DNA of 64,000 nt, from the NCBI GenBank assembly GCA_017459895.1, contig JAFUCA010000006.1, positions 248,001-312,000 on the forward strand, given 5' to 3'. Source of the stretch: Bacillota bacterium (GTDB taxonomy: Bacteria; Bacillota; Clostridia; Peptostreptococcales; Anaerovoracaceae). This document shows positions 34,492 to 43,016 of the stretch, piece by piece; the stretch's first letter is position 1; the number at the start of each line of letters is the position of its first letter. The translations under genes and the position numbers were made by a program. The notes under the pieces are model-generated. The model worked only from the letters and a program-made list of their open reading frames with translations, was not told the origin of the DNA and did not search any database.

Positions 34492-36234
34492 ATGATAAGA
34501 AAGACCAGACCAGACAACAGAGAAAAGGGCGTGCTGCTGCCGGTGTTTTCGCTGCCGTCGCCCTACGGCACCGGGTGTTTTTCGGAGGAGGCGCGGCGGT
34601 TCATTGACTGGCTGAAGGATACCGGGCACACCTGTTGGCAGATCCTGCCCCTGAATCCGACGGGGGTGGCGGACTCGCCGTACCAGCCCCTGTCCAGCTT
34701 CGCCGGGAACGCTTATTTCATCGACCCCGCGCAGCTGGTGGAGCAGGGATTGCTCTCACAGGAGGAGCTGGAGGGATTCGATTTCGGGGATGATCCATCG
34801 AAGGTGGACTACGACGCGCTCTTCGACAGCCGGATGCCCATGCTGCGTCTGGCGCACAGCCGTTTCGCCGCCCAAAGGCTGGAGTGGGCGGAGTCCGCCG
34901 GCCGAGGAGACACCTCCGGCTGTGGAGAAACCTCCGGATGTGGCGATCTTTCCGGCGCCGCGGACCCGTTGGAAGAATTCGTCCGCGAGAACGCCTTCTG
35001 GCTGGAGGACTTCGCGCTGTTCATGTCGCTGCGGGACGAGTTCGGCAAGGAACTCAGCTGGGACGAATGGCCGGAGGAGCTGCGGCGAAGGGACCCGCAG
35101 GCGATGGCCCGGGCAGCAGCGCGGCACAGTACAGATGTGGATTTTTACCGCTGGTGCCAGTACGAATTTTACCGGCAGTGGCTGGATCTGAAGCGCTATG
35201 CGAATCAGGCCGGGGTCAAAATCGTCGGAGATATGCCGGTCTATGTTTCCTATGACAGCTCCGACTGCTGGGCCGATCCGGATCAGTTCCAGCTGGGCGA
35301 GGATCTGCTGCCCCGCGTGATCGCGGGCGTTCCCCCCGATGCTTTTGCCGCGGAAGGACAGCTCTGGGGCAATCCCCTGTACGACTGGGAAAAAATGAAA
35401 AAGGACGGATACCGCTGGTGGATCCGACGGATCCGTCAGAGTTTTGTGCTGTACGATGTGATCCGGCTGGATCATTTCCGGGGATACGAGTCGTATTACA
35501 GCTGCGACGCCGACGCCGAAAACGCCATGCACGGCGTCTGGCACCCGGGCCCGGGGATGGATATTTTCCAAAGGCTGGAGCAGCAGAAGGACTGCTTTAT
35601 CGCTGAGGACCTGGGGCACCTTACCCCGGGCGTACGCCAGCTTTTGGAGGATTCGGGATTCCCGGGAATGAAGGTCCTGCAGTTCGCCTTTGACGGGGAT
35701 CCGAGGAATCCCTACCTGACGGAAAACTATGCGGGGCCCTGCGTGGTCTACACCGGAACCCACGATAACAACACGACCGCCGGCTGGTTCCGGGAGCTGG
35801 AGCAAAACGCCCGGGCGGGGATCCTCCAGTATCTGGGATACACGGTAGAGGAGGCCTGGTGGTTCGTTCTGGAATCGGACGCCGCACATCTCCGCGGGGA
35901 AAAGCTGGCGGATCCGAGGGATGCTTCTCTGGAGCACATTGCAGCGGAGCCGCCGACTTGCATTGCGGCTGAGCCGCTGACTTGCGCTGCAGCGGAGCCG
36001 CGGGAGGACAGCGCTGCGGCGGCTTCTGACATCAGGATCCCGGCGCAGCCTCTGAACGGAAGGATCCCGGATCCCGCCATCATCGCGACGGATCTTCTGA
36101 TCGATAAAGCCTTTCGCAGCAGTGCGAAGCTGGCAGTGATCCCATTGCAGGATTATCTCCACCTGGGCAGTGAAGCCCGGGTCAATGTGCCGGGGACAGT
36201 GGTGGATAACTGGGCATGGAGATATACGCCGTGA
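34492..36234 (+). CDS. malQ: 4-alpha-glucanotransferase (GH77)
   Basis: A 580-residue amylomaltase that transfers maltodextrin segments, feeding starch and glycogen breakdown. GH77 signatures are present: SPYQPLSSFAGN, RLDHFRGYESYY (nucleophile Asp), IAEDLG (acid/base Glu) and GTHDNNTTAGWF. It is about 80 residues longer than usual because of two low-complexity stretches. One is near 140-165 (repeats of SGCGETSGCGD type), the other near 480-525 (repeats of AAEPPTC type, before AIIATDLL). Both lie in places where the family allows loops. One-mismatch copies of the scattered word are at 34872 and 35568. It is convergent with the GH13 gene. Confidence 0.94.
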   Translation: MIRKTRPDNREKGVLLPVFSLPSPYGTGCFSEEARRFIDWLKDTGHTCWQILPLNPTGVADSPYQPLSSFAGNAYFIDPAQLVEQGLLSQEELEGFDFGDDPSKVDYDALFDSRMPMLRLAHSRFAAQRLEWAESAGRGDTSGCGETSGCGDLSGAADPLEEFVRENAFWLEDFALFMSLRDEFGKELSWDEWPEELRRRDPQAMARAAARHSTDVDFYRWCQYEFYRQWLDLKRYANQAGVKIVGDMPVYVSYDSSDCWADPDQFQLGEDLLPRVIAGVPPDAFAAEGQLWGNPLYDWEKMKKDGYRWWIRRIRQSFVLYDVIRLDHFRGYESYYSCDADAENAMHGVWHPGPGMDIFQRLEQQKDCFIAEDLGHLTPGVRQLLEDSGFPGMKVLQFAFDGDPRNPYLTENYAGPCVVYTGTHDNNTTAGWFRELEQNARAGILQYLGYTVEEAWWFVLESDAAHLRGEKLADPRDASLEHIAAEPPTCIAAEPLTCAAAEPREDSAAAASDIRIPAQPLNGRIPDPAIIATDLLIDKAFRSSAKLAVIPLQDYLHLGSEARVNVPGTVVDNWAWRYTP

Positions 36235-36260
36235 TCCGGCATGCTGTATTATCCAAGCCT

Positions 36261-36411
36261 GTGGGGTAGTAAATCAAGAACTCATGGGGTTACTTCCCCA
36301 CGGCGGGCCAGGATACTACCCCAGAAACGGCGGCCCAGCCTTTGGAAAATGGGGTAGTGTTGCGAAAACTCATGGGGCTGCCTCCCCATGAAAATCACCA
36401 CACGACCCCAT
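36261..36411. repeat. Inverted half-site array D (ATGGGGTAG / CTACCCCA)
   Basis: Two 63-bp units start at 36261 and 36349. Each has GTGGGGTAG or ATGGGGTAG at 0, ATGGGG at +23, CCCCAC or CCCCAT at +35, and CCCCA at +57 or +58, symmetric about +31. Between the units lies CCAGCCTTTGG (36335), a one-base variant of the scattered word. No gene is seen in 36235-36646. Confidence 0.85.
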
Positions 36412-36482
36412 AAGATGAGTTGTCGATCTCGGGAGAGGGACAGGACTGAGGACGAATTGAAGTTTTTCGATTCTGATTTCGA

Positions 36483-36634
36483 AATCTGCAACAAAGGCTG
36501 GAATTACCTTGGATATTGCTATCAGATAGGGTAATTCGTATCTGCGATTGCAGCATTCAATTGAAAAATACGAAATCTGCAACAATTCCTGGATATTGTT
36601 GCAGATTTGCGTTTTTCAAAAATAGAATCTGCAA
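36483..36634. repeat. Second copy of the AATCTGCAA array (array A-prime)
   Basis: The same half-sites as array A reappear here. AATCTGCAA starts at 36483, 36574 and 36626; TTGCAGATT starts at 36599; a degraded TTGCAG is at 36548. Steps within the second part are 26, 25 and 27 bp. The first site is directly followed by CAAAGGCTGG (36492), so the scattered word and the half-site touch. It ends next to the 3' end of the GH13 gene. Confidence 0.88.
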
Positions 36635-36646
36635 TAAGCAGAGACA

Positions 36647-38647
36647 TCACTTGCCCGGCCGCAGGATCATCGCCTGGCCGGGCGGCACCGGAACGTCATC
36701 TTTGAATACAGCGCCGGACAGCAGGTCTTCCCAGCGGCCGAACAGATGCAGGGTCTGCAGAGTCTGGCCGCAGTTGGCGGCAGTGACGCGCCGCAGGGCG
36801 GCATCGTGAGCGGCGGCTTCCGCCGCGTCGGCAGGTCTTCCTCCCGCAAAGGTGGTATCAGAACCAGCCATTTCAACCTCGCAAGTATCGCCGGCAGAAT
36901 CGCGCCCTGCGCGCTCAAACGCGAAAAGCCCGTCCCGGGCGGCGAGCAGCCGGTAGCCGCCGGACGCGTAAACCGGGCAGCCGCGCCGAATGGCGATCAC
37001 CCGGCGGTACCAGTCCTGCAGCTCCGCGTTCTCATGCCCCCAGGGGAAGCAGCGGCGGTTGAACGGATCGTTGTAGCCTTCCATGCCGGCTTCGTCTCCG
37101 TAATATATGCAGGGAACGCCGGGCAGCGTCATCTGCAGGACAACCGCAGTCTTCAGGCGCCGGATGCCGGCTGCCCATTCCGAGGCATCCATGCGGATCG
37201 AAGCCTTTTCGGCCCGGGTCGCGTCCGGACCCAGCTTGCGGCCGGCCAGAGCCGTGATGATCCGCTCTGTATCGTGCGTTCCCAGAATGTTCATCAGTGA
37301 ATGGATCACCCGCGCAGGATAATGATCCAGGATCATCTGCATCGGGCGGGCCAGCGCCTGGGCATTTCCTTCCCGGACGTAGTCAATGAGCCCCCGGCGC
37401 AGAGGATAGTTCATTACCGAATCCAGCTTGTTCCCCTCGAAATAGTTTTTTCGTTCGTCATAGGCGACCTTGTTGGAGGCATCCTCCCAGACCTCCCCCA
37501 GCATCATCGCATCCGGCTTCTCAGCCTTTGCGGCAGCCGTCAGCTTCTCGAGAAACGTCCGCGGAAGCTCATCCACCACATCCAGCCGCCAGCCGGACGC
37601 TCCGGCCCGAAGCCAGTGACGGATCACGCCGTCCGGGCCCGCCATAAACTCCTGATAGGAAGGGATGTCCTTGTTGACCCGGGGCAGGGTCTTGATGCCC
37701 CACCAGCTCTGCCAGCCGTCCTCCTCGAAATAATACCAGTCCCGGTAGGGTGAATCCGGATGATGACAGGCGCCGTCCCCGTAGCGGTCGTGGATATCGA
37801 AGTACCGGGAGTCGGAGCCCGTGTGGGAAAACACCCCGTCGCAGATGATGCGGATCCCCCGGGCCCGGGCATCCTCGCAAAGCCTGGTAAATCCCGCCTC
37901 GTCCCCGAACATGGGATCCACCTTCATGTAATCCGAAGTGTCGTATTTGTGACTGGAATACGCCTCGAAGATCGGGCTCAGGTAAAGACACGTCACCCCC
38001 AGTTCCTCGAAGTAGGGTAGCTTGCGGCGGATCCCCTCGAGATTGCCGCCGAAGAAATCGTTGTTCAGGATCTCTCCGTGGGCATCCGGACGCCAGTGCG
38101 GCTCGCCGCCCCAGTCGTGCCGGGTGATCTTGCCCTCCAGACAGACCGGCTCTCCCGCCCGGGCGAAGCGGTCCACGAAGACATGGTAGAATACGCCTCC
38201 GCGGATCCAGTCGGGATCTGCAAAGGCTGGCTCCTCCGCTGTGATCTGCCAGTCGCCGGACTCCCCGGACACAGCCGCCTGCCCGGTGCGGGGATCCAGC
38301 CCGATCCGGACAGCACCTGCGCCGCCGTCTGCGCCATGTCCGGAGCCGTCCGCCGCCCCCGGAATCTCAAACCAGTACCAGTAGAGTCCCTTGGCGGGAA
38401 TCATGACTTCCGCCCTCCAGGCCTCGTAGAGGTCCGCCCCCGCAAACGCGGGGCACAGCGCCATCGGGACCGACCGCACGCTCCCGTCCTTATCGAAACG
38501 CAGATGCAGCGCCGGCGCGCCGCCCGAATCGCAGTGGAGCAGCCCCCGCTCCAGCAGCAGCGTCAGACAAACAGAAGACCCGGCGCGGCAGGCGCCGGCC
38601 GGATCCCGAAACATCGCATTCGAAGTATCATGTATTGCTTTGATCAT
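36647..38647 (-). CDS. GH13 alpha-glucosidic hydrolase, neopullulanase/cyclomaltodextrinase type
   Basis: A 666-residue cytosolic alpha-amylase-family enzyme with no signal peptide. An N-terminal beta-sandwich domain (about 1-120) precedes the GH13 barrel. Catalytic regions are DGVFSHTG (region I, where Asn is more usual than Ser), GWRLDVVDE (nucleophile Asp), MLGEVWED (acid/base Glu) and LGTHDTERI. HDWGGEPHWRPDAHGEILNNDFFGGNLEG is typical of the neopullulanase/cyclomaltodextrinase group. Residues near 615-645 are a Gly/Ala/Asp-rich insert. It is last of the minus-strand glgB-glgC-glgD group. An exact copy of the 11-bp word (38220) is read as EPAFAD. Confidence 0.9.
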   Translation of the reverse strand: MIKAIHDTSNAMFRDPAGACRAGSSVCLTLLLERGLLHCDSGGAPALHLRFDKDGSVRSVPMALCPAFAGADLYEAWRAEVMIPAKGLYWYWFEIPGAADGSGHGADGGAGAVRIGLDPRTGQAAVSGESGDWQITAEEPAFADPDWIRGGVFYHVFVDRFARAGEPVCLEGKITRHDWGGEPHWRPDAHGEILNNDFFGGNLEGIRRKLPYFEELGVTCLYLSPIFEAYSSHKYDTSDYMKVDPMFGDEAGFTRLCEDARARGIRIICDGVFSHTGSDSRYFDIHDRYGDGACHHPDSPYRDWYYFEEDGWQSWWGIKTLPRVNKDIPSYQEFMAGPDGVIRHWLRAGASGWRLDVVDELPRTFLEKLTAAAKAEKPDAMMLGEVWEDASNKVAYDERKNYFEGNKLDSVMNYPLRRGLIDYVREGNAQALARPMQMILDHYPARVIHSLMNILGTHDTERIITALAGRKLGPDATRAEKASIRMDASEWAAGIRRLKTAVVLQMTLPGVPCIYYGDEAGMEGYNDPFNRRCFPWGHENAELQDWYRRVIAIRRGCPVYASGGYRLLAARDGLFAFERAGRDSAGDTCEVEMAGSDTTFAGGRPADAAEAAAHDAALRRVTAANCGQTLQTLHLFGRWEDLLSGAVFKDDVPVPPGQAMILRPGK

Positions 38648-38667
38648 AGGTGTCCTGTTACTTCCGT

Positions 38668-39786
38668 TTAGATCCGATCCCCCTTGCGGCAGAGGAACGG
38701 ATGGGTCAGATAGCCGGACAGGAGTCTGCCGTCATTGATGATGACCTCCTTATCCAGCACAGCGTAGTTCAGCCGGGCACCCTCACCTACGGTGGAGTCC
38801 TGCATGATGACGCTGTTCTCAACAATGGCGTTTTTCTTGATCCGCGCCCCACGGAAAACGATGCTGTTGCGGACCTCGCCTTCGATGACCGCGCCATCGG
38901 CGATCATGGAGTTCGAGACCTTTGCATCCTTGCCGTAGCGGGTCGCCGGGCTGTCCTTGGTCTTGGTGATGACCGGCCCGGAAGGAGCGTGGAACAGCTG
39001 CGCCCGTACGTCGTAATCCAGCAGAGCCAGACTGCCGCTCAGATACGAGGGCAGATCCTCCAGATAGATGACCATGTCATCCGAGAAATGGGCGTAGACC
39101 TTATTGGTATTGATCATCTCCTGCAGCTGCTCCAGCGGCGTGAGACCCCGGGGATTGTTGTTCAGCGAATCCAGCAGAGCCAGCAGCTTTTCCCGTTCGA
39201 TCACGGCAGTGTTCATGGTCATCTCGCTGATCAGAGCCTCCCCCTTTGCCGGATCAAAGGAAATGATCCGGCCGTCATCCGCCGTGACCAGACCGATCCG
39301 CCGGTACAGCGGCGTTTCATTGACCACATTGCGGCAGAAGAGGCAGGTGATGTCCGCCTTCCGGTCGATGTGATCCTGCAGGAGGGCCGTGAAATCGATG
39401 CTGCCCACGTATCCCGTGCCGCAGAGGATGAGGTATTTTTCTTTCAGCTGACGCATATAGAAAGCGTTGTTGCGGAGGGTCTGCAGCCGGGAGCCGTTCG
39501 CCAGAGAGCTTCCGGCGGAGGACAGCGGCGGCAGATACCGCAGACCGCCGTTCTTCCGGTCCAGATCCCACTCAGCGCCGGACTGCACATGGTGCATGAC
39601 GCTGTCGTACTGCTGCCCCATGATGACGCCCACGCTGCTGATGTCAGCGTTGACCAGATTGCTGAGGCTGAAGTCGATCTGCCGGTACTTGGCGCCGAAG
39701 GGAACCGCTGCCAACGTGCGGTGCTCGGTCAGCTCTTTTGACAGATTCGCAGCATTGTCTGCTAAAATGATTCCTGCAGCATCCAT
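38668..39786 (-). CDS. glgD: Glucose-1-phosphate adenylyltransferase, GlgD subunit
   Basis: A 372-residue paralogue of GlgC that pairs with it in Bacillota to form ADP-glucose pyrophosphorylase. It keeps AVPFGAKYRQIDFSLSNLVNADIS but lacks the GGxGxRL nucleotide loop of GlgC (ILADNAANL instead), as expected of the regulatory subunit. The C-terminal left-handed beta-helix (hexapeptide repeats) runs from about 280. I chose the ATG at 39786, preceded by AGGAGG; the start lies 1 bp after glgC. Confidence 0.94.
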   Translation of the reverse strand: MDAAGIILADNAANLSKELTEHRTLAAVPFGAKYRQIDFSLSNLVNADISSVGVIMGQQYDSVMHHVQSGAEWDLDRKNGGLRYLPPLSSAGSSLANGSRLQTLRNNAFYMRQLKEKYLILCGTGYVGSIDFTALLQDHIDRKADITCLFCRNVVNETPLYRRIGLVTADDGRIISFDPAKGEALISEMTMNTAVIEREKLLALLDSLNNNPRGLTPLEQLQEMINTNKVYAHFSDDMVIYLEDLPSYLSGSLALLDYDVRAQLFHAPSGPVITKTKDSPATRYGKDAKVSNSMIADGAVIEGEVRNSIVFRGARIKKNAIVENSVIMQDSTVGEGARLNYAVLDKEVIINDGRLLSGYLTHPFLCRKGDRI

Positions 39787-39787
39787 A

Positions 39788-41017
39788 TTATCTGCCTCCT
39801 TTCTTCGCATCGGCATCCGCCGGCTCCAGATCCGCCGCAGAAGCGATGATCTTTCCCGGGGCGATGGTGCAGCCCGCCGGGATAGTCACATTCGGCCCGA
39901 TGACCGTCAGCTCGCTGTCATCCTCCAGCGGCGCTCCGATCCGCGCGCCGTCACCGATCGTGACGTTTTCCGCGATGATCGCGTGGTCGACCTGCGCACT
40001 CTCACCGACGGTGGTCTGTGACATAATGACGCTGTCGGCGACGCCCGCGTCCTTGCGGACGGCTACCTCGCTGAAGATAACGGAATCCTTCACCGTGCCC
40101 AGCAGGGAACCGCCGTCGCCGATGATGGAGTTGGTCACACAGGCGTCCTCCCCCATGTACTCCGGATGTGTGAATCCGTGGCGGTAGTAGATCTTCCAGG
40201 CCGGATCGTTGAGGAACAGCTCCGGAATATCCCCCAGCGCGTCCATATTGGCCGCCCAGAACGAGGACAGCGTACCGACGTCCTTCCAGTAGCCGCCGTA
40301 CAGATAAGCGAACATCCGCTCGCCGGCCGCCAGCATCCGCGGGATGACGTTCTTGCCGAAGTCGCTGTCGGAATTCGGATCCAGCTCGTCTTCGTTCAGA
40401 TACTGGATCAGCTTGTCCGTGCTGAAAATATAGACGCCCATGCTGGCCAGGGTGCTGCTCGGCTGCGCCGGCTTCTCATGAAATTCCGTGATCCGTCCCG
40501 TACTGTCGGTGGTCATGATGCCGAACCGGCTGGCCTCCTCCAGAGGCACGTCGATGACGGAGATCGTGCAGTCCGCCTCGTTTCGGATGTGCTCCTCCAG
40601 CATGATCCGGTAGTCCATCTTATAGATATGGTCTCCGGAAAGGATCAGCACATACTTCGGGTTGTAGCGCCGGATGAACCGCAGATTCTGGTAGATGGCG
40701 TTGGCCGTTCCCAGGAACCACTCCGCGCCCTTCTCCCCTTCATAGGGGGGCAGCACGTGCATTCCGCCGAACTTCAGGTTCATGTCCCAGGGCTCGCCCC
40801 GGCCCAGATAGTCGTTCAGCTCCAAAGGCTGGTACTGGGTCAGCACGCCCACGGTATCAATGTCCGAATTGATGCAGTTGGACAGAGGGAAGTCGATGAT
40901 CCGGTACTTGCCTCCGAAGGGAACGGCCGGTTTGGCGGTCGTCTTCGTCAGCGGGACCAGCCGGCTGCCCTGACCGCCGGCCAGAAGCATGGCTACGATT
41001 TGCTTTCTTTCACTCAT
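39788..41017 (-). CDS. glgC: Glucose-1-phosphate adenylyltransferase, catalytic subunit
   Basis: A 409-residue enzyme making ADP-glucose from glucose 1-phosphate and ATP, the committed step of bacterial glycogen synthesis. It shows [32 protein letters not shown] and [10 protein letters not shown]; the C-terminal beta-helix starts near 290. It overlaps the branching enzyme gene by 8 bp and is followed 1 bp later by glgD, so all three are co-translated. Confidence 0.97.
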   Translation of the reverse strand: MSERKQIVAMLLAGGQGSRLVPLTKTTAKPAVPFGGKYRIIDFPLSNCINSDIDTVGVLTQYQPLELNDYLGRGEPWDMNLKFGGMHVLPPYEGEKGAEWFLGTANAIYQNLRFIRRYNPKYVLILSGDHIYKMDYRIMLEEHIRNEADCTISVIDVPLEEASRFGIMTTDSTGRITEFHEKPAQPSSTLASMGVYIFSTDKLIQYLNEDELDPNSDSDFGKNVIPRMLAAGERMFAYLYGGYWKDVGTLSSFWAANMDALGDIPELFLNDPAWKIYYRHGFTHPEYMGEDACVTNSIIGDGGSLLGTVKDSVIFSEVAVRKDAGVADSVIMSQTTVGESAQVDHAIIAENVTIGDGARIGAPLEDDSELTVIGPNVTIPAGCTIAPGKIIASAADLEPADADAKKGGR

Positions 41018-42929
41018 GTGACACCCATCTCCTTTCGAGTATGATCGCGGACAGCGGCGGCAGATTCAGCCGCAGGTACTGCTCCTGCCCGTGGCACTGC
41101 CCGGTATAGACTCTGTATTGTTTCTTCCGGCGCTTTCCGGACCCGCCGAAGCGCTTCATGTCCGTATCCAGCACCCGTTCATAGTGATCGGCCTCCGGTA
41201 CGCCGATGTGCACATCCCGCCATTCCTGCCCGGACAGGTTCAGTATGCAAAGGCTGGTCTGTCCGTCTGCGCCGGTGCGCAGGTAGGAATAGATATTGCG
41301 GTCCATGTCATCGGCATCGATCCAGGTGAATCCGTCCCAGGTGTTGTCCTGAGACCACAGCGCGGGACTCTTCAGATAGAGCTGATTCAGCTCCGCTACG
41401 AATCCCTGCATCCGGCGATGCTTGTCGTAATCCAGCAGGAGCCAGTCCAGCTCCTGTTTCTCGTTCCATTCGATGAACTGACCGAACTCGCAGCCCATGA
41501 ACAGGAGCTTCTTGCCCGGATGGCTCATCATATACACATAAAAGGCCCGCAGACCCGCGAATTTCTGATCGTAGTCCCCCGGCATCTTGTCCAGCAGGGA
41601 GAGCTTACCGTGGACGACCTCGTCGTGGGAGATCGGCAGGACAAAGTTCTCGCTCCAGGCATAGGTGATGGAGAAGGTCAGCTTGTGATGCACGCCCCGG
41701 CGGTAAATCGGATCCGTGTGGAAATACTCCAGACAGTCGTTCATCCAGCCCATGTTCCACTTGAAATTAAAGCCCAGTCCGCCCTTGGACGGGGGCATGG
41801 TGATCATGGGCCAGGCAGTGGACTCCTCGGCGAACATCAGCACTCCGGGGAACTCGGTGAGGATCGACTTGTTTAGCTCCTGCAGGAAGCTGACCGCCTC
41901 CAGGTTCTCCCGGCCGCCGTTTCGGTTCGGCCGCCACTGCCCGTCCTCCCGGCAGTAATCCAGATAGAGCATGGCCGATACCGCGTCCACCCGCAGACCG
42001 TCCGCGTGGTAGACATCGCAGAAGAAGGCGGCGCTGGACAGCAGGAAGCTGCGGACTTCGCTGCGCCCAAAGTCAAAGGCGCAGGTGCCCCAGCCTTTGT
42101 GCTCCCGGCGCAGCGGGTCCGGATCTTCATAGAGGAAGTCTCCGTCGAAGCTGACCAGACCGTAGGCGTCCTTGGGGAAATGGGCGGGGACCCAGTCCAG
42201 AAGAACCCCCAGCCCTGCCTGGTGGGCTTTGTTCACGAAATATTTGAAGTCGGCGGGATCGCCGTAGCGGCTCGTCACGGCGAAATAACCGGTGCTCTGA
42301 TAGCCCCAGGATCCGTCGAAGGGGTACTCCATGACGGGCAGAAGCTCCAGATGGGTGTAGCCCATCTTCTTCGCGTAGGGGATCAGGGTGTCGGCGCTTT
42401 CCCGGTAGGTGAAGTAGCTGCCGTCCGCATGCCGCCGCCAGGAACCGAGGTGAACCTCATAGATGTTCATCGGCGCCGTGTAGGGGTTGGCCCGCCGTCG
42501 CTCTTCGAGCCAGGCGTCATCCTTCCAGGGGAAATCCTCCGCAAGGCACACCAGACGGGATGCCATCTGGCGGATCTGATCCTCCCGGGGCTGCTCCGCG
42601 GAGAAGCCGTAGGGATCGGCCTTGTAGATCACCTTGCCGGCGCGGGTTTTGATCGCGTATTTATAGCAGTCTCCGGCCCGGGCGGAGGGGCACACCGCCT
42701 CCCAGATCTCAGGGTCGTCCTCCAGCCTTTGCATGGGGGAAGCCGAAGCGTCCCAGCCGTTGAAGTCGCCGGCCACCGAGACGGCCCGGGCACCCGGAGC
42801 CCACACCCGGAAGCAGAATCCGTCCGTTTCACCCAAAGGCCGGGCGCCGAGGAACTCGTAGGCCCGGGTCCCCTTGCCCTGATGGAACAGGTATTTCGCG
42901 TAAGAAATGTCGTTTTGCGTTTCCGCCAT
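41010..42929 (-). CDS. glgB: 1,4-alpha-glucan branching enzyme
   Basis: A 639-residue GH13 branching enzyme that forms alpha-1,6 links in glycogen. A CBM48-like N-terminal domain (about 15-110) is followed by the barrel with [23 protein letters not shown] (nucleophile Asp), FAEESTAWP (Glu) and [15 protein letters not shown]. It lacks the second N-terminal domain of enterobacterial GlgB, as usual for short Gram-positive forms. Exact copies of the 11-bp word at 41247 and 42722 are read as TSLCI and MQRLE. It is the first gene of the minus-strand glycogen operon, divergent from glgA. Confidence 0.97.
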   Translation of the reverse strand: MAETQNDISYAKYLFHQGKGTRAYEFLGARPLGETDGFCFRVWAPGARAVSVAGDFNGWDASASPMQRLEDDPEIWEAVCPSARAGDCYKYAIKTRAGKVIYKADPYGFSAEQPREDQIRQMASRLVCLAEDFPWKDDAWLEERRRANPYTAPMNIYEVHLGSWRRHADGSYFTYRESADTLIPYAKKMGYTHLELLPVMEYPFDGSWGYQSTGYFAVTSRYGDPADFKYFVNKAHQAGLGVLLDWVPAHFPKDAYGLVSFDGDFLYEDPDPLRREHKGWGTCAFDFGRSEVRSFLLSSAAFFCDVYHADGLRVDAVSAMLYLDYCREDGQWRPNRNGGRENLEAVSFLQELNKSILTEFPGVLMFAEESTAWPMITMPPSKGGLGFNFKWNMGWMNDCLEYFHTDPIYRRGVHHKLTFSITYAWSENFVLPISHDEVVHGKLSLLDKMPGDYDQKFAGLRAFYVYMMSHPGKKLLFMGCEFGQFIEWNEKQELDWLLLDYDKHRRMQGFVAELNQLYLKSPALWSQDNTWDGFTWIDADDMDRNIYSYLRTGADGQTSLCILNLSGQEWRDVHIGVPEADHYERVLDTDMKRFGGSGKRRKKQYRVYTGQCHGQEQYLRLNLPPLSAIILERRWVSHE

Positions 42930-42938
42930 GATATTTTC

Positions 42939-42967
42939 TCGCCAAGTGTTAAAGAAAGTGGTATAAT
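42939..42967 (+). promoter_or_regulatory. Candidate promoter of glgA-glgP in the divergent glg gap
   Basis: TATAAT at 42962-42967 with a partial -35 box TCGCCA (42939-42944) at 17 bp spacing, 49 bp before glgA. The 87-bp gap between glgB and glgA must also hold the minus-strand promoter. I see AT-rich -10-like stretches for it but no clear pair of boxes. Confidence 0.45.
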
Positions 42968-43016
42968 CATCCTTTGTTAGGTATTTTTATTATACAGAAA
43001 CAAGGAGGAAACCGCA

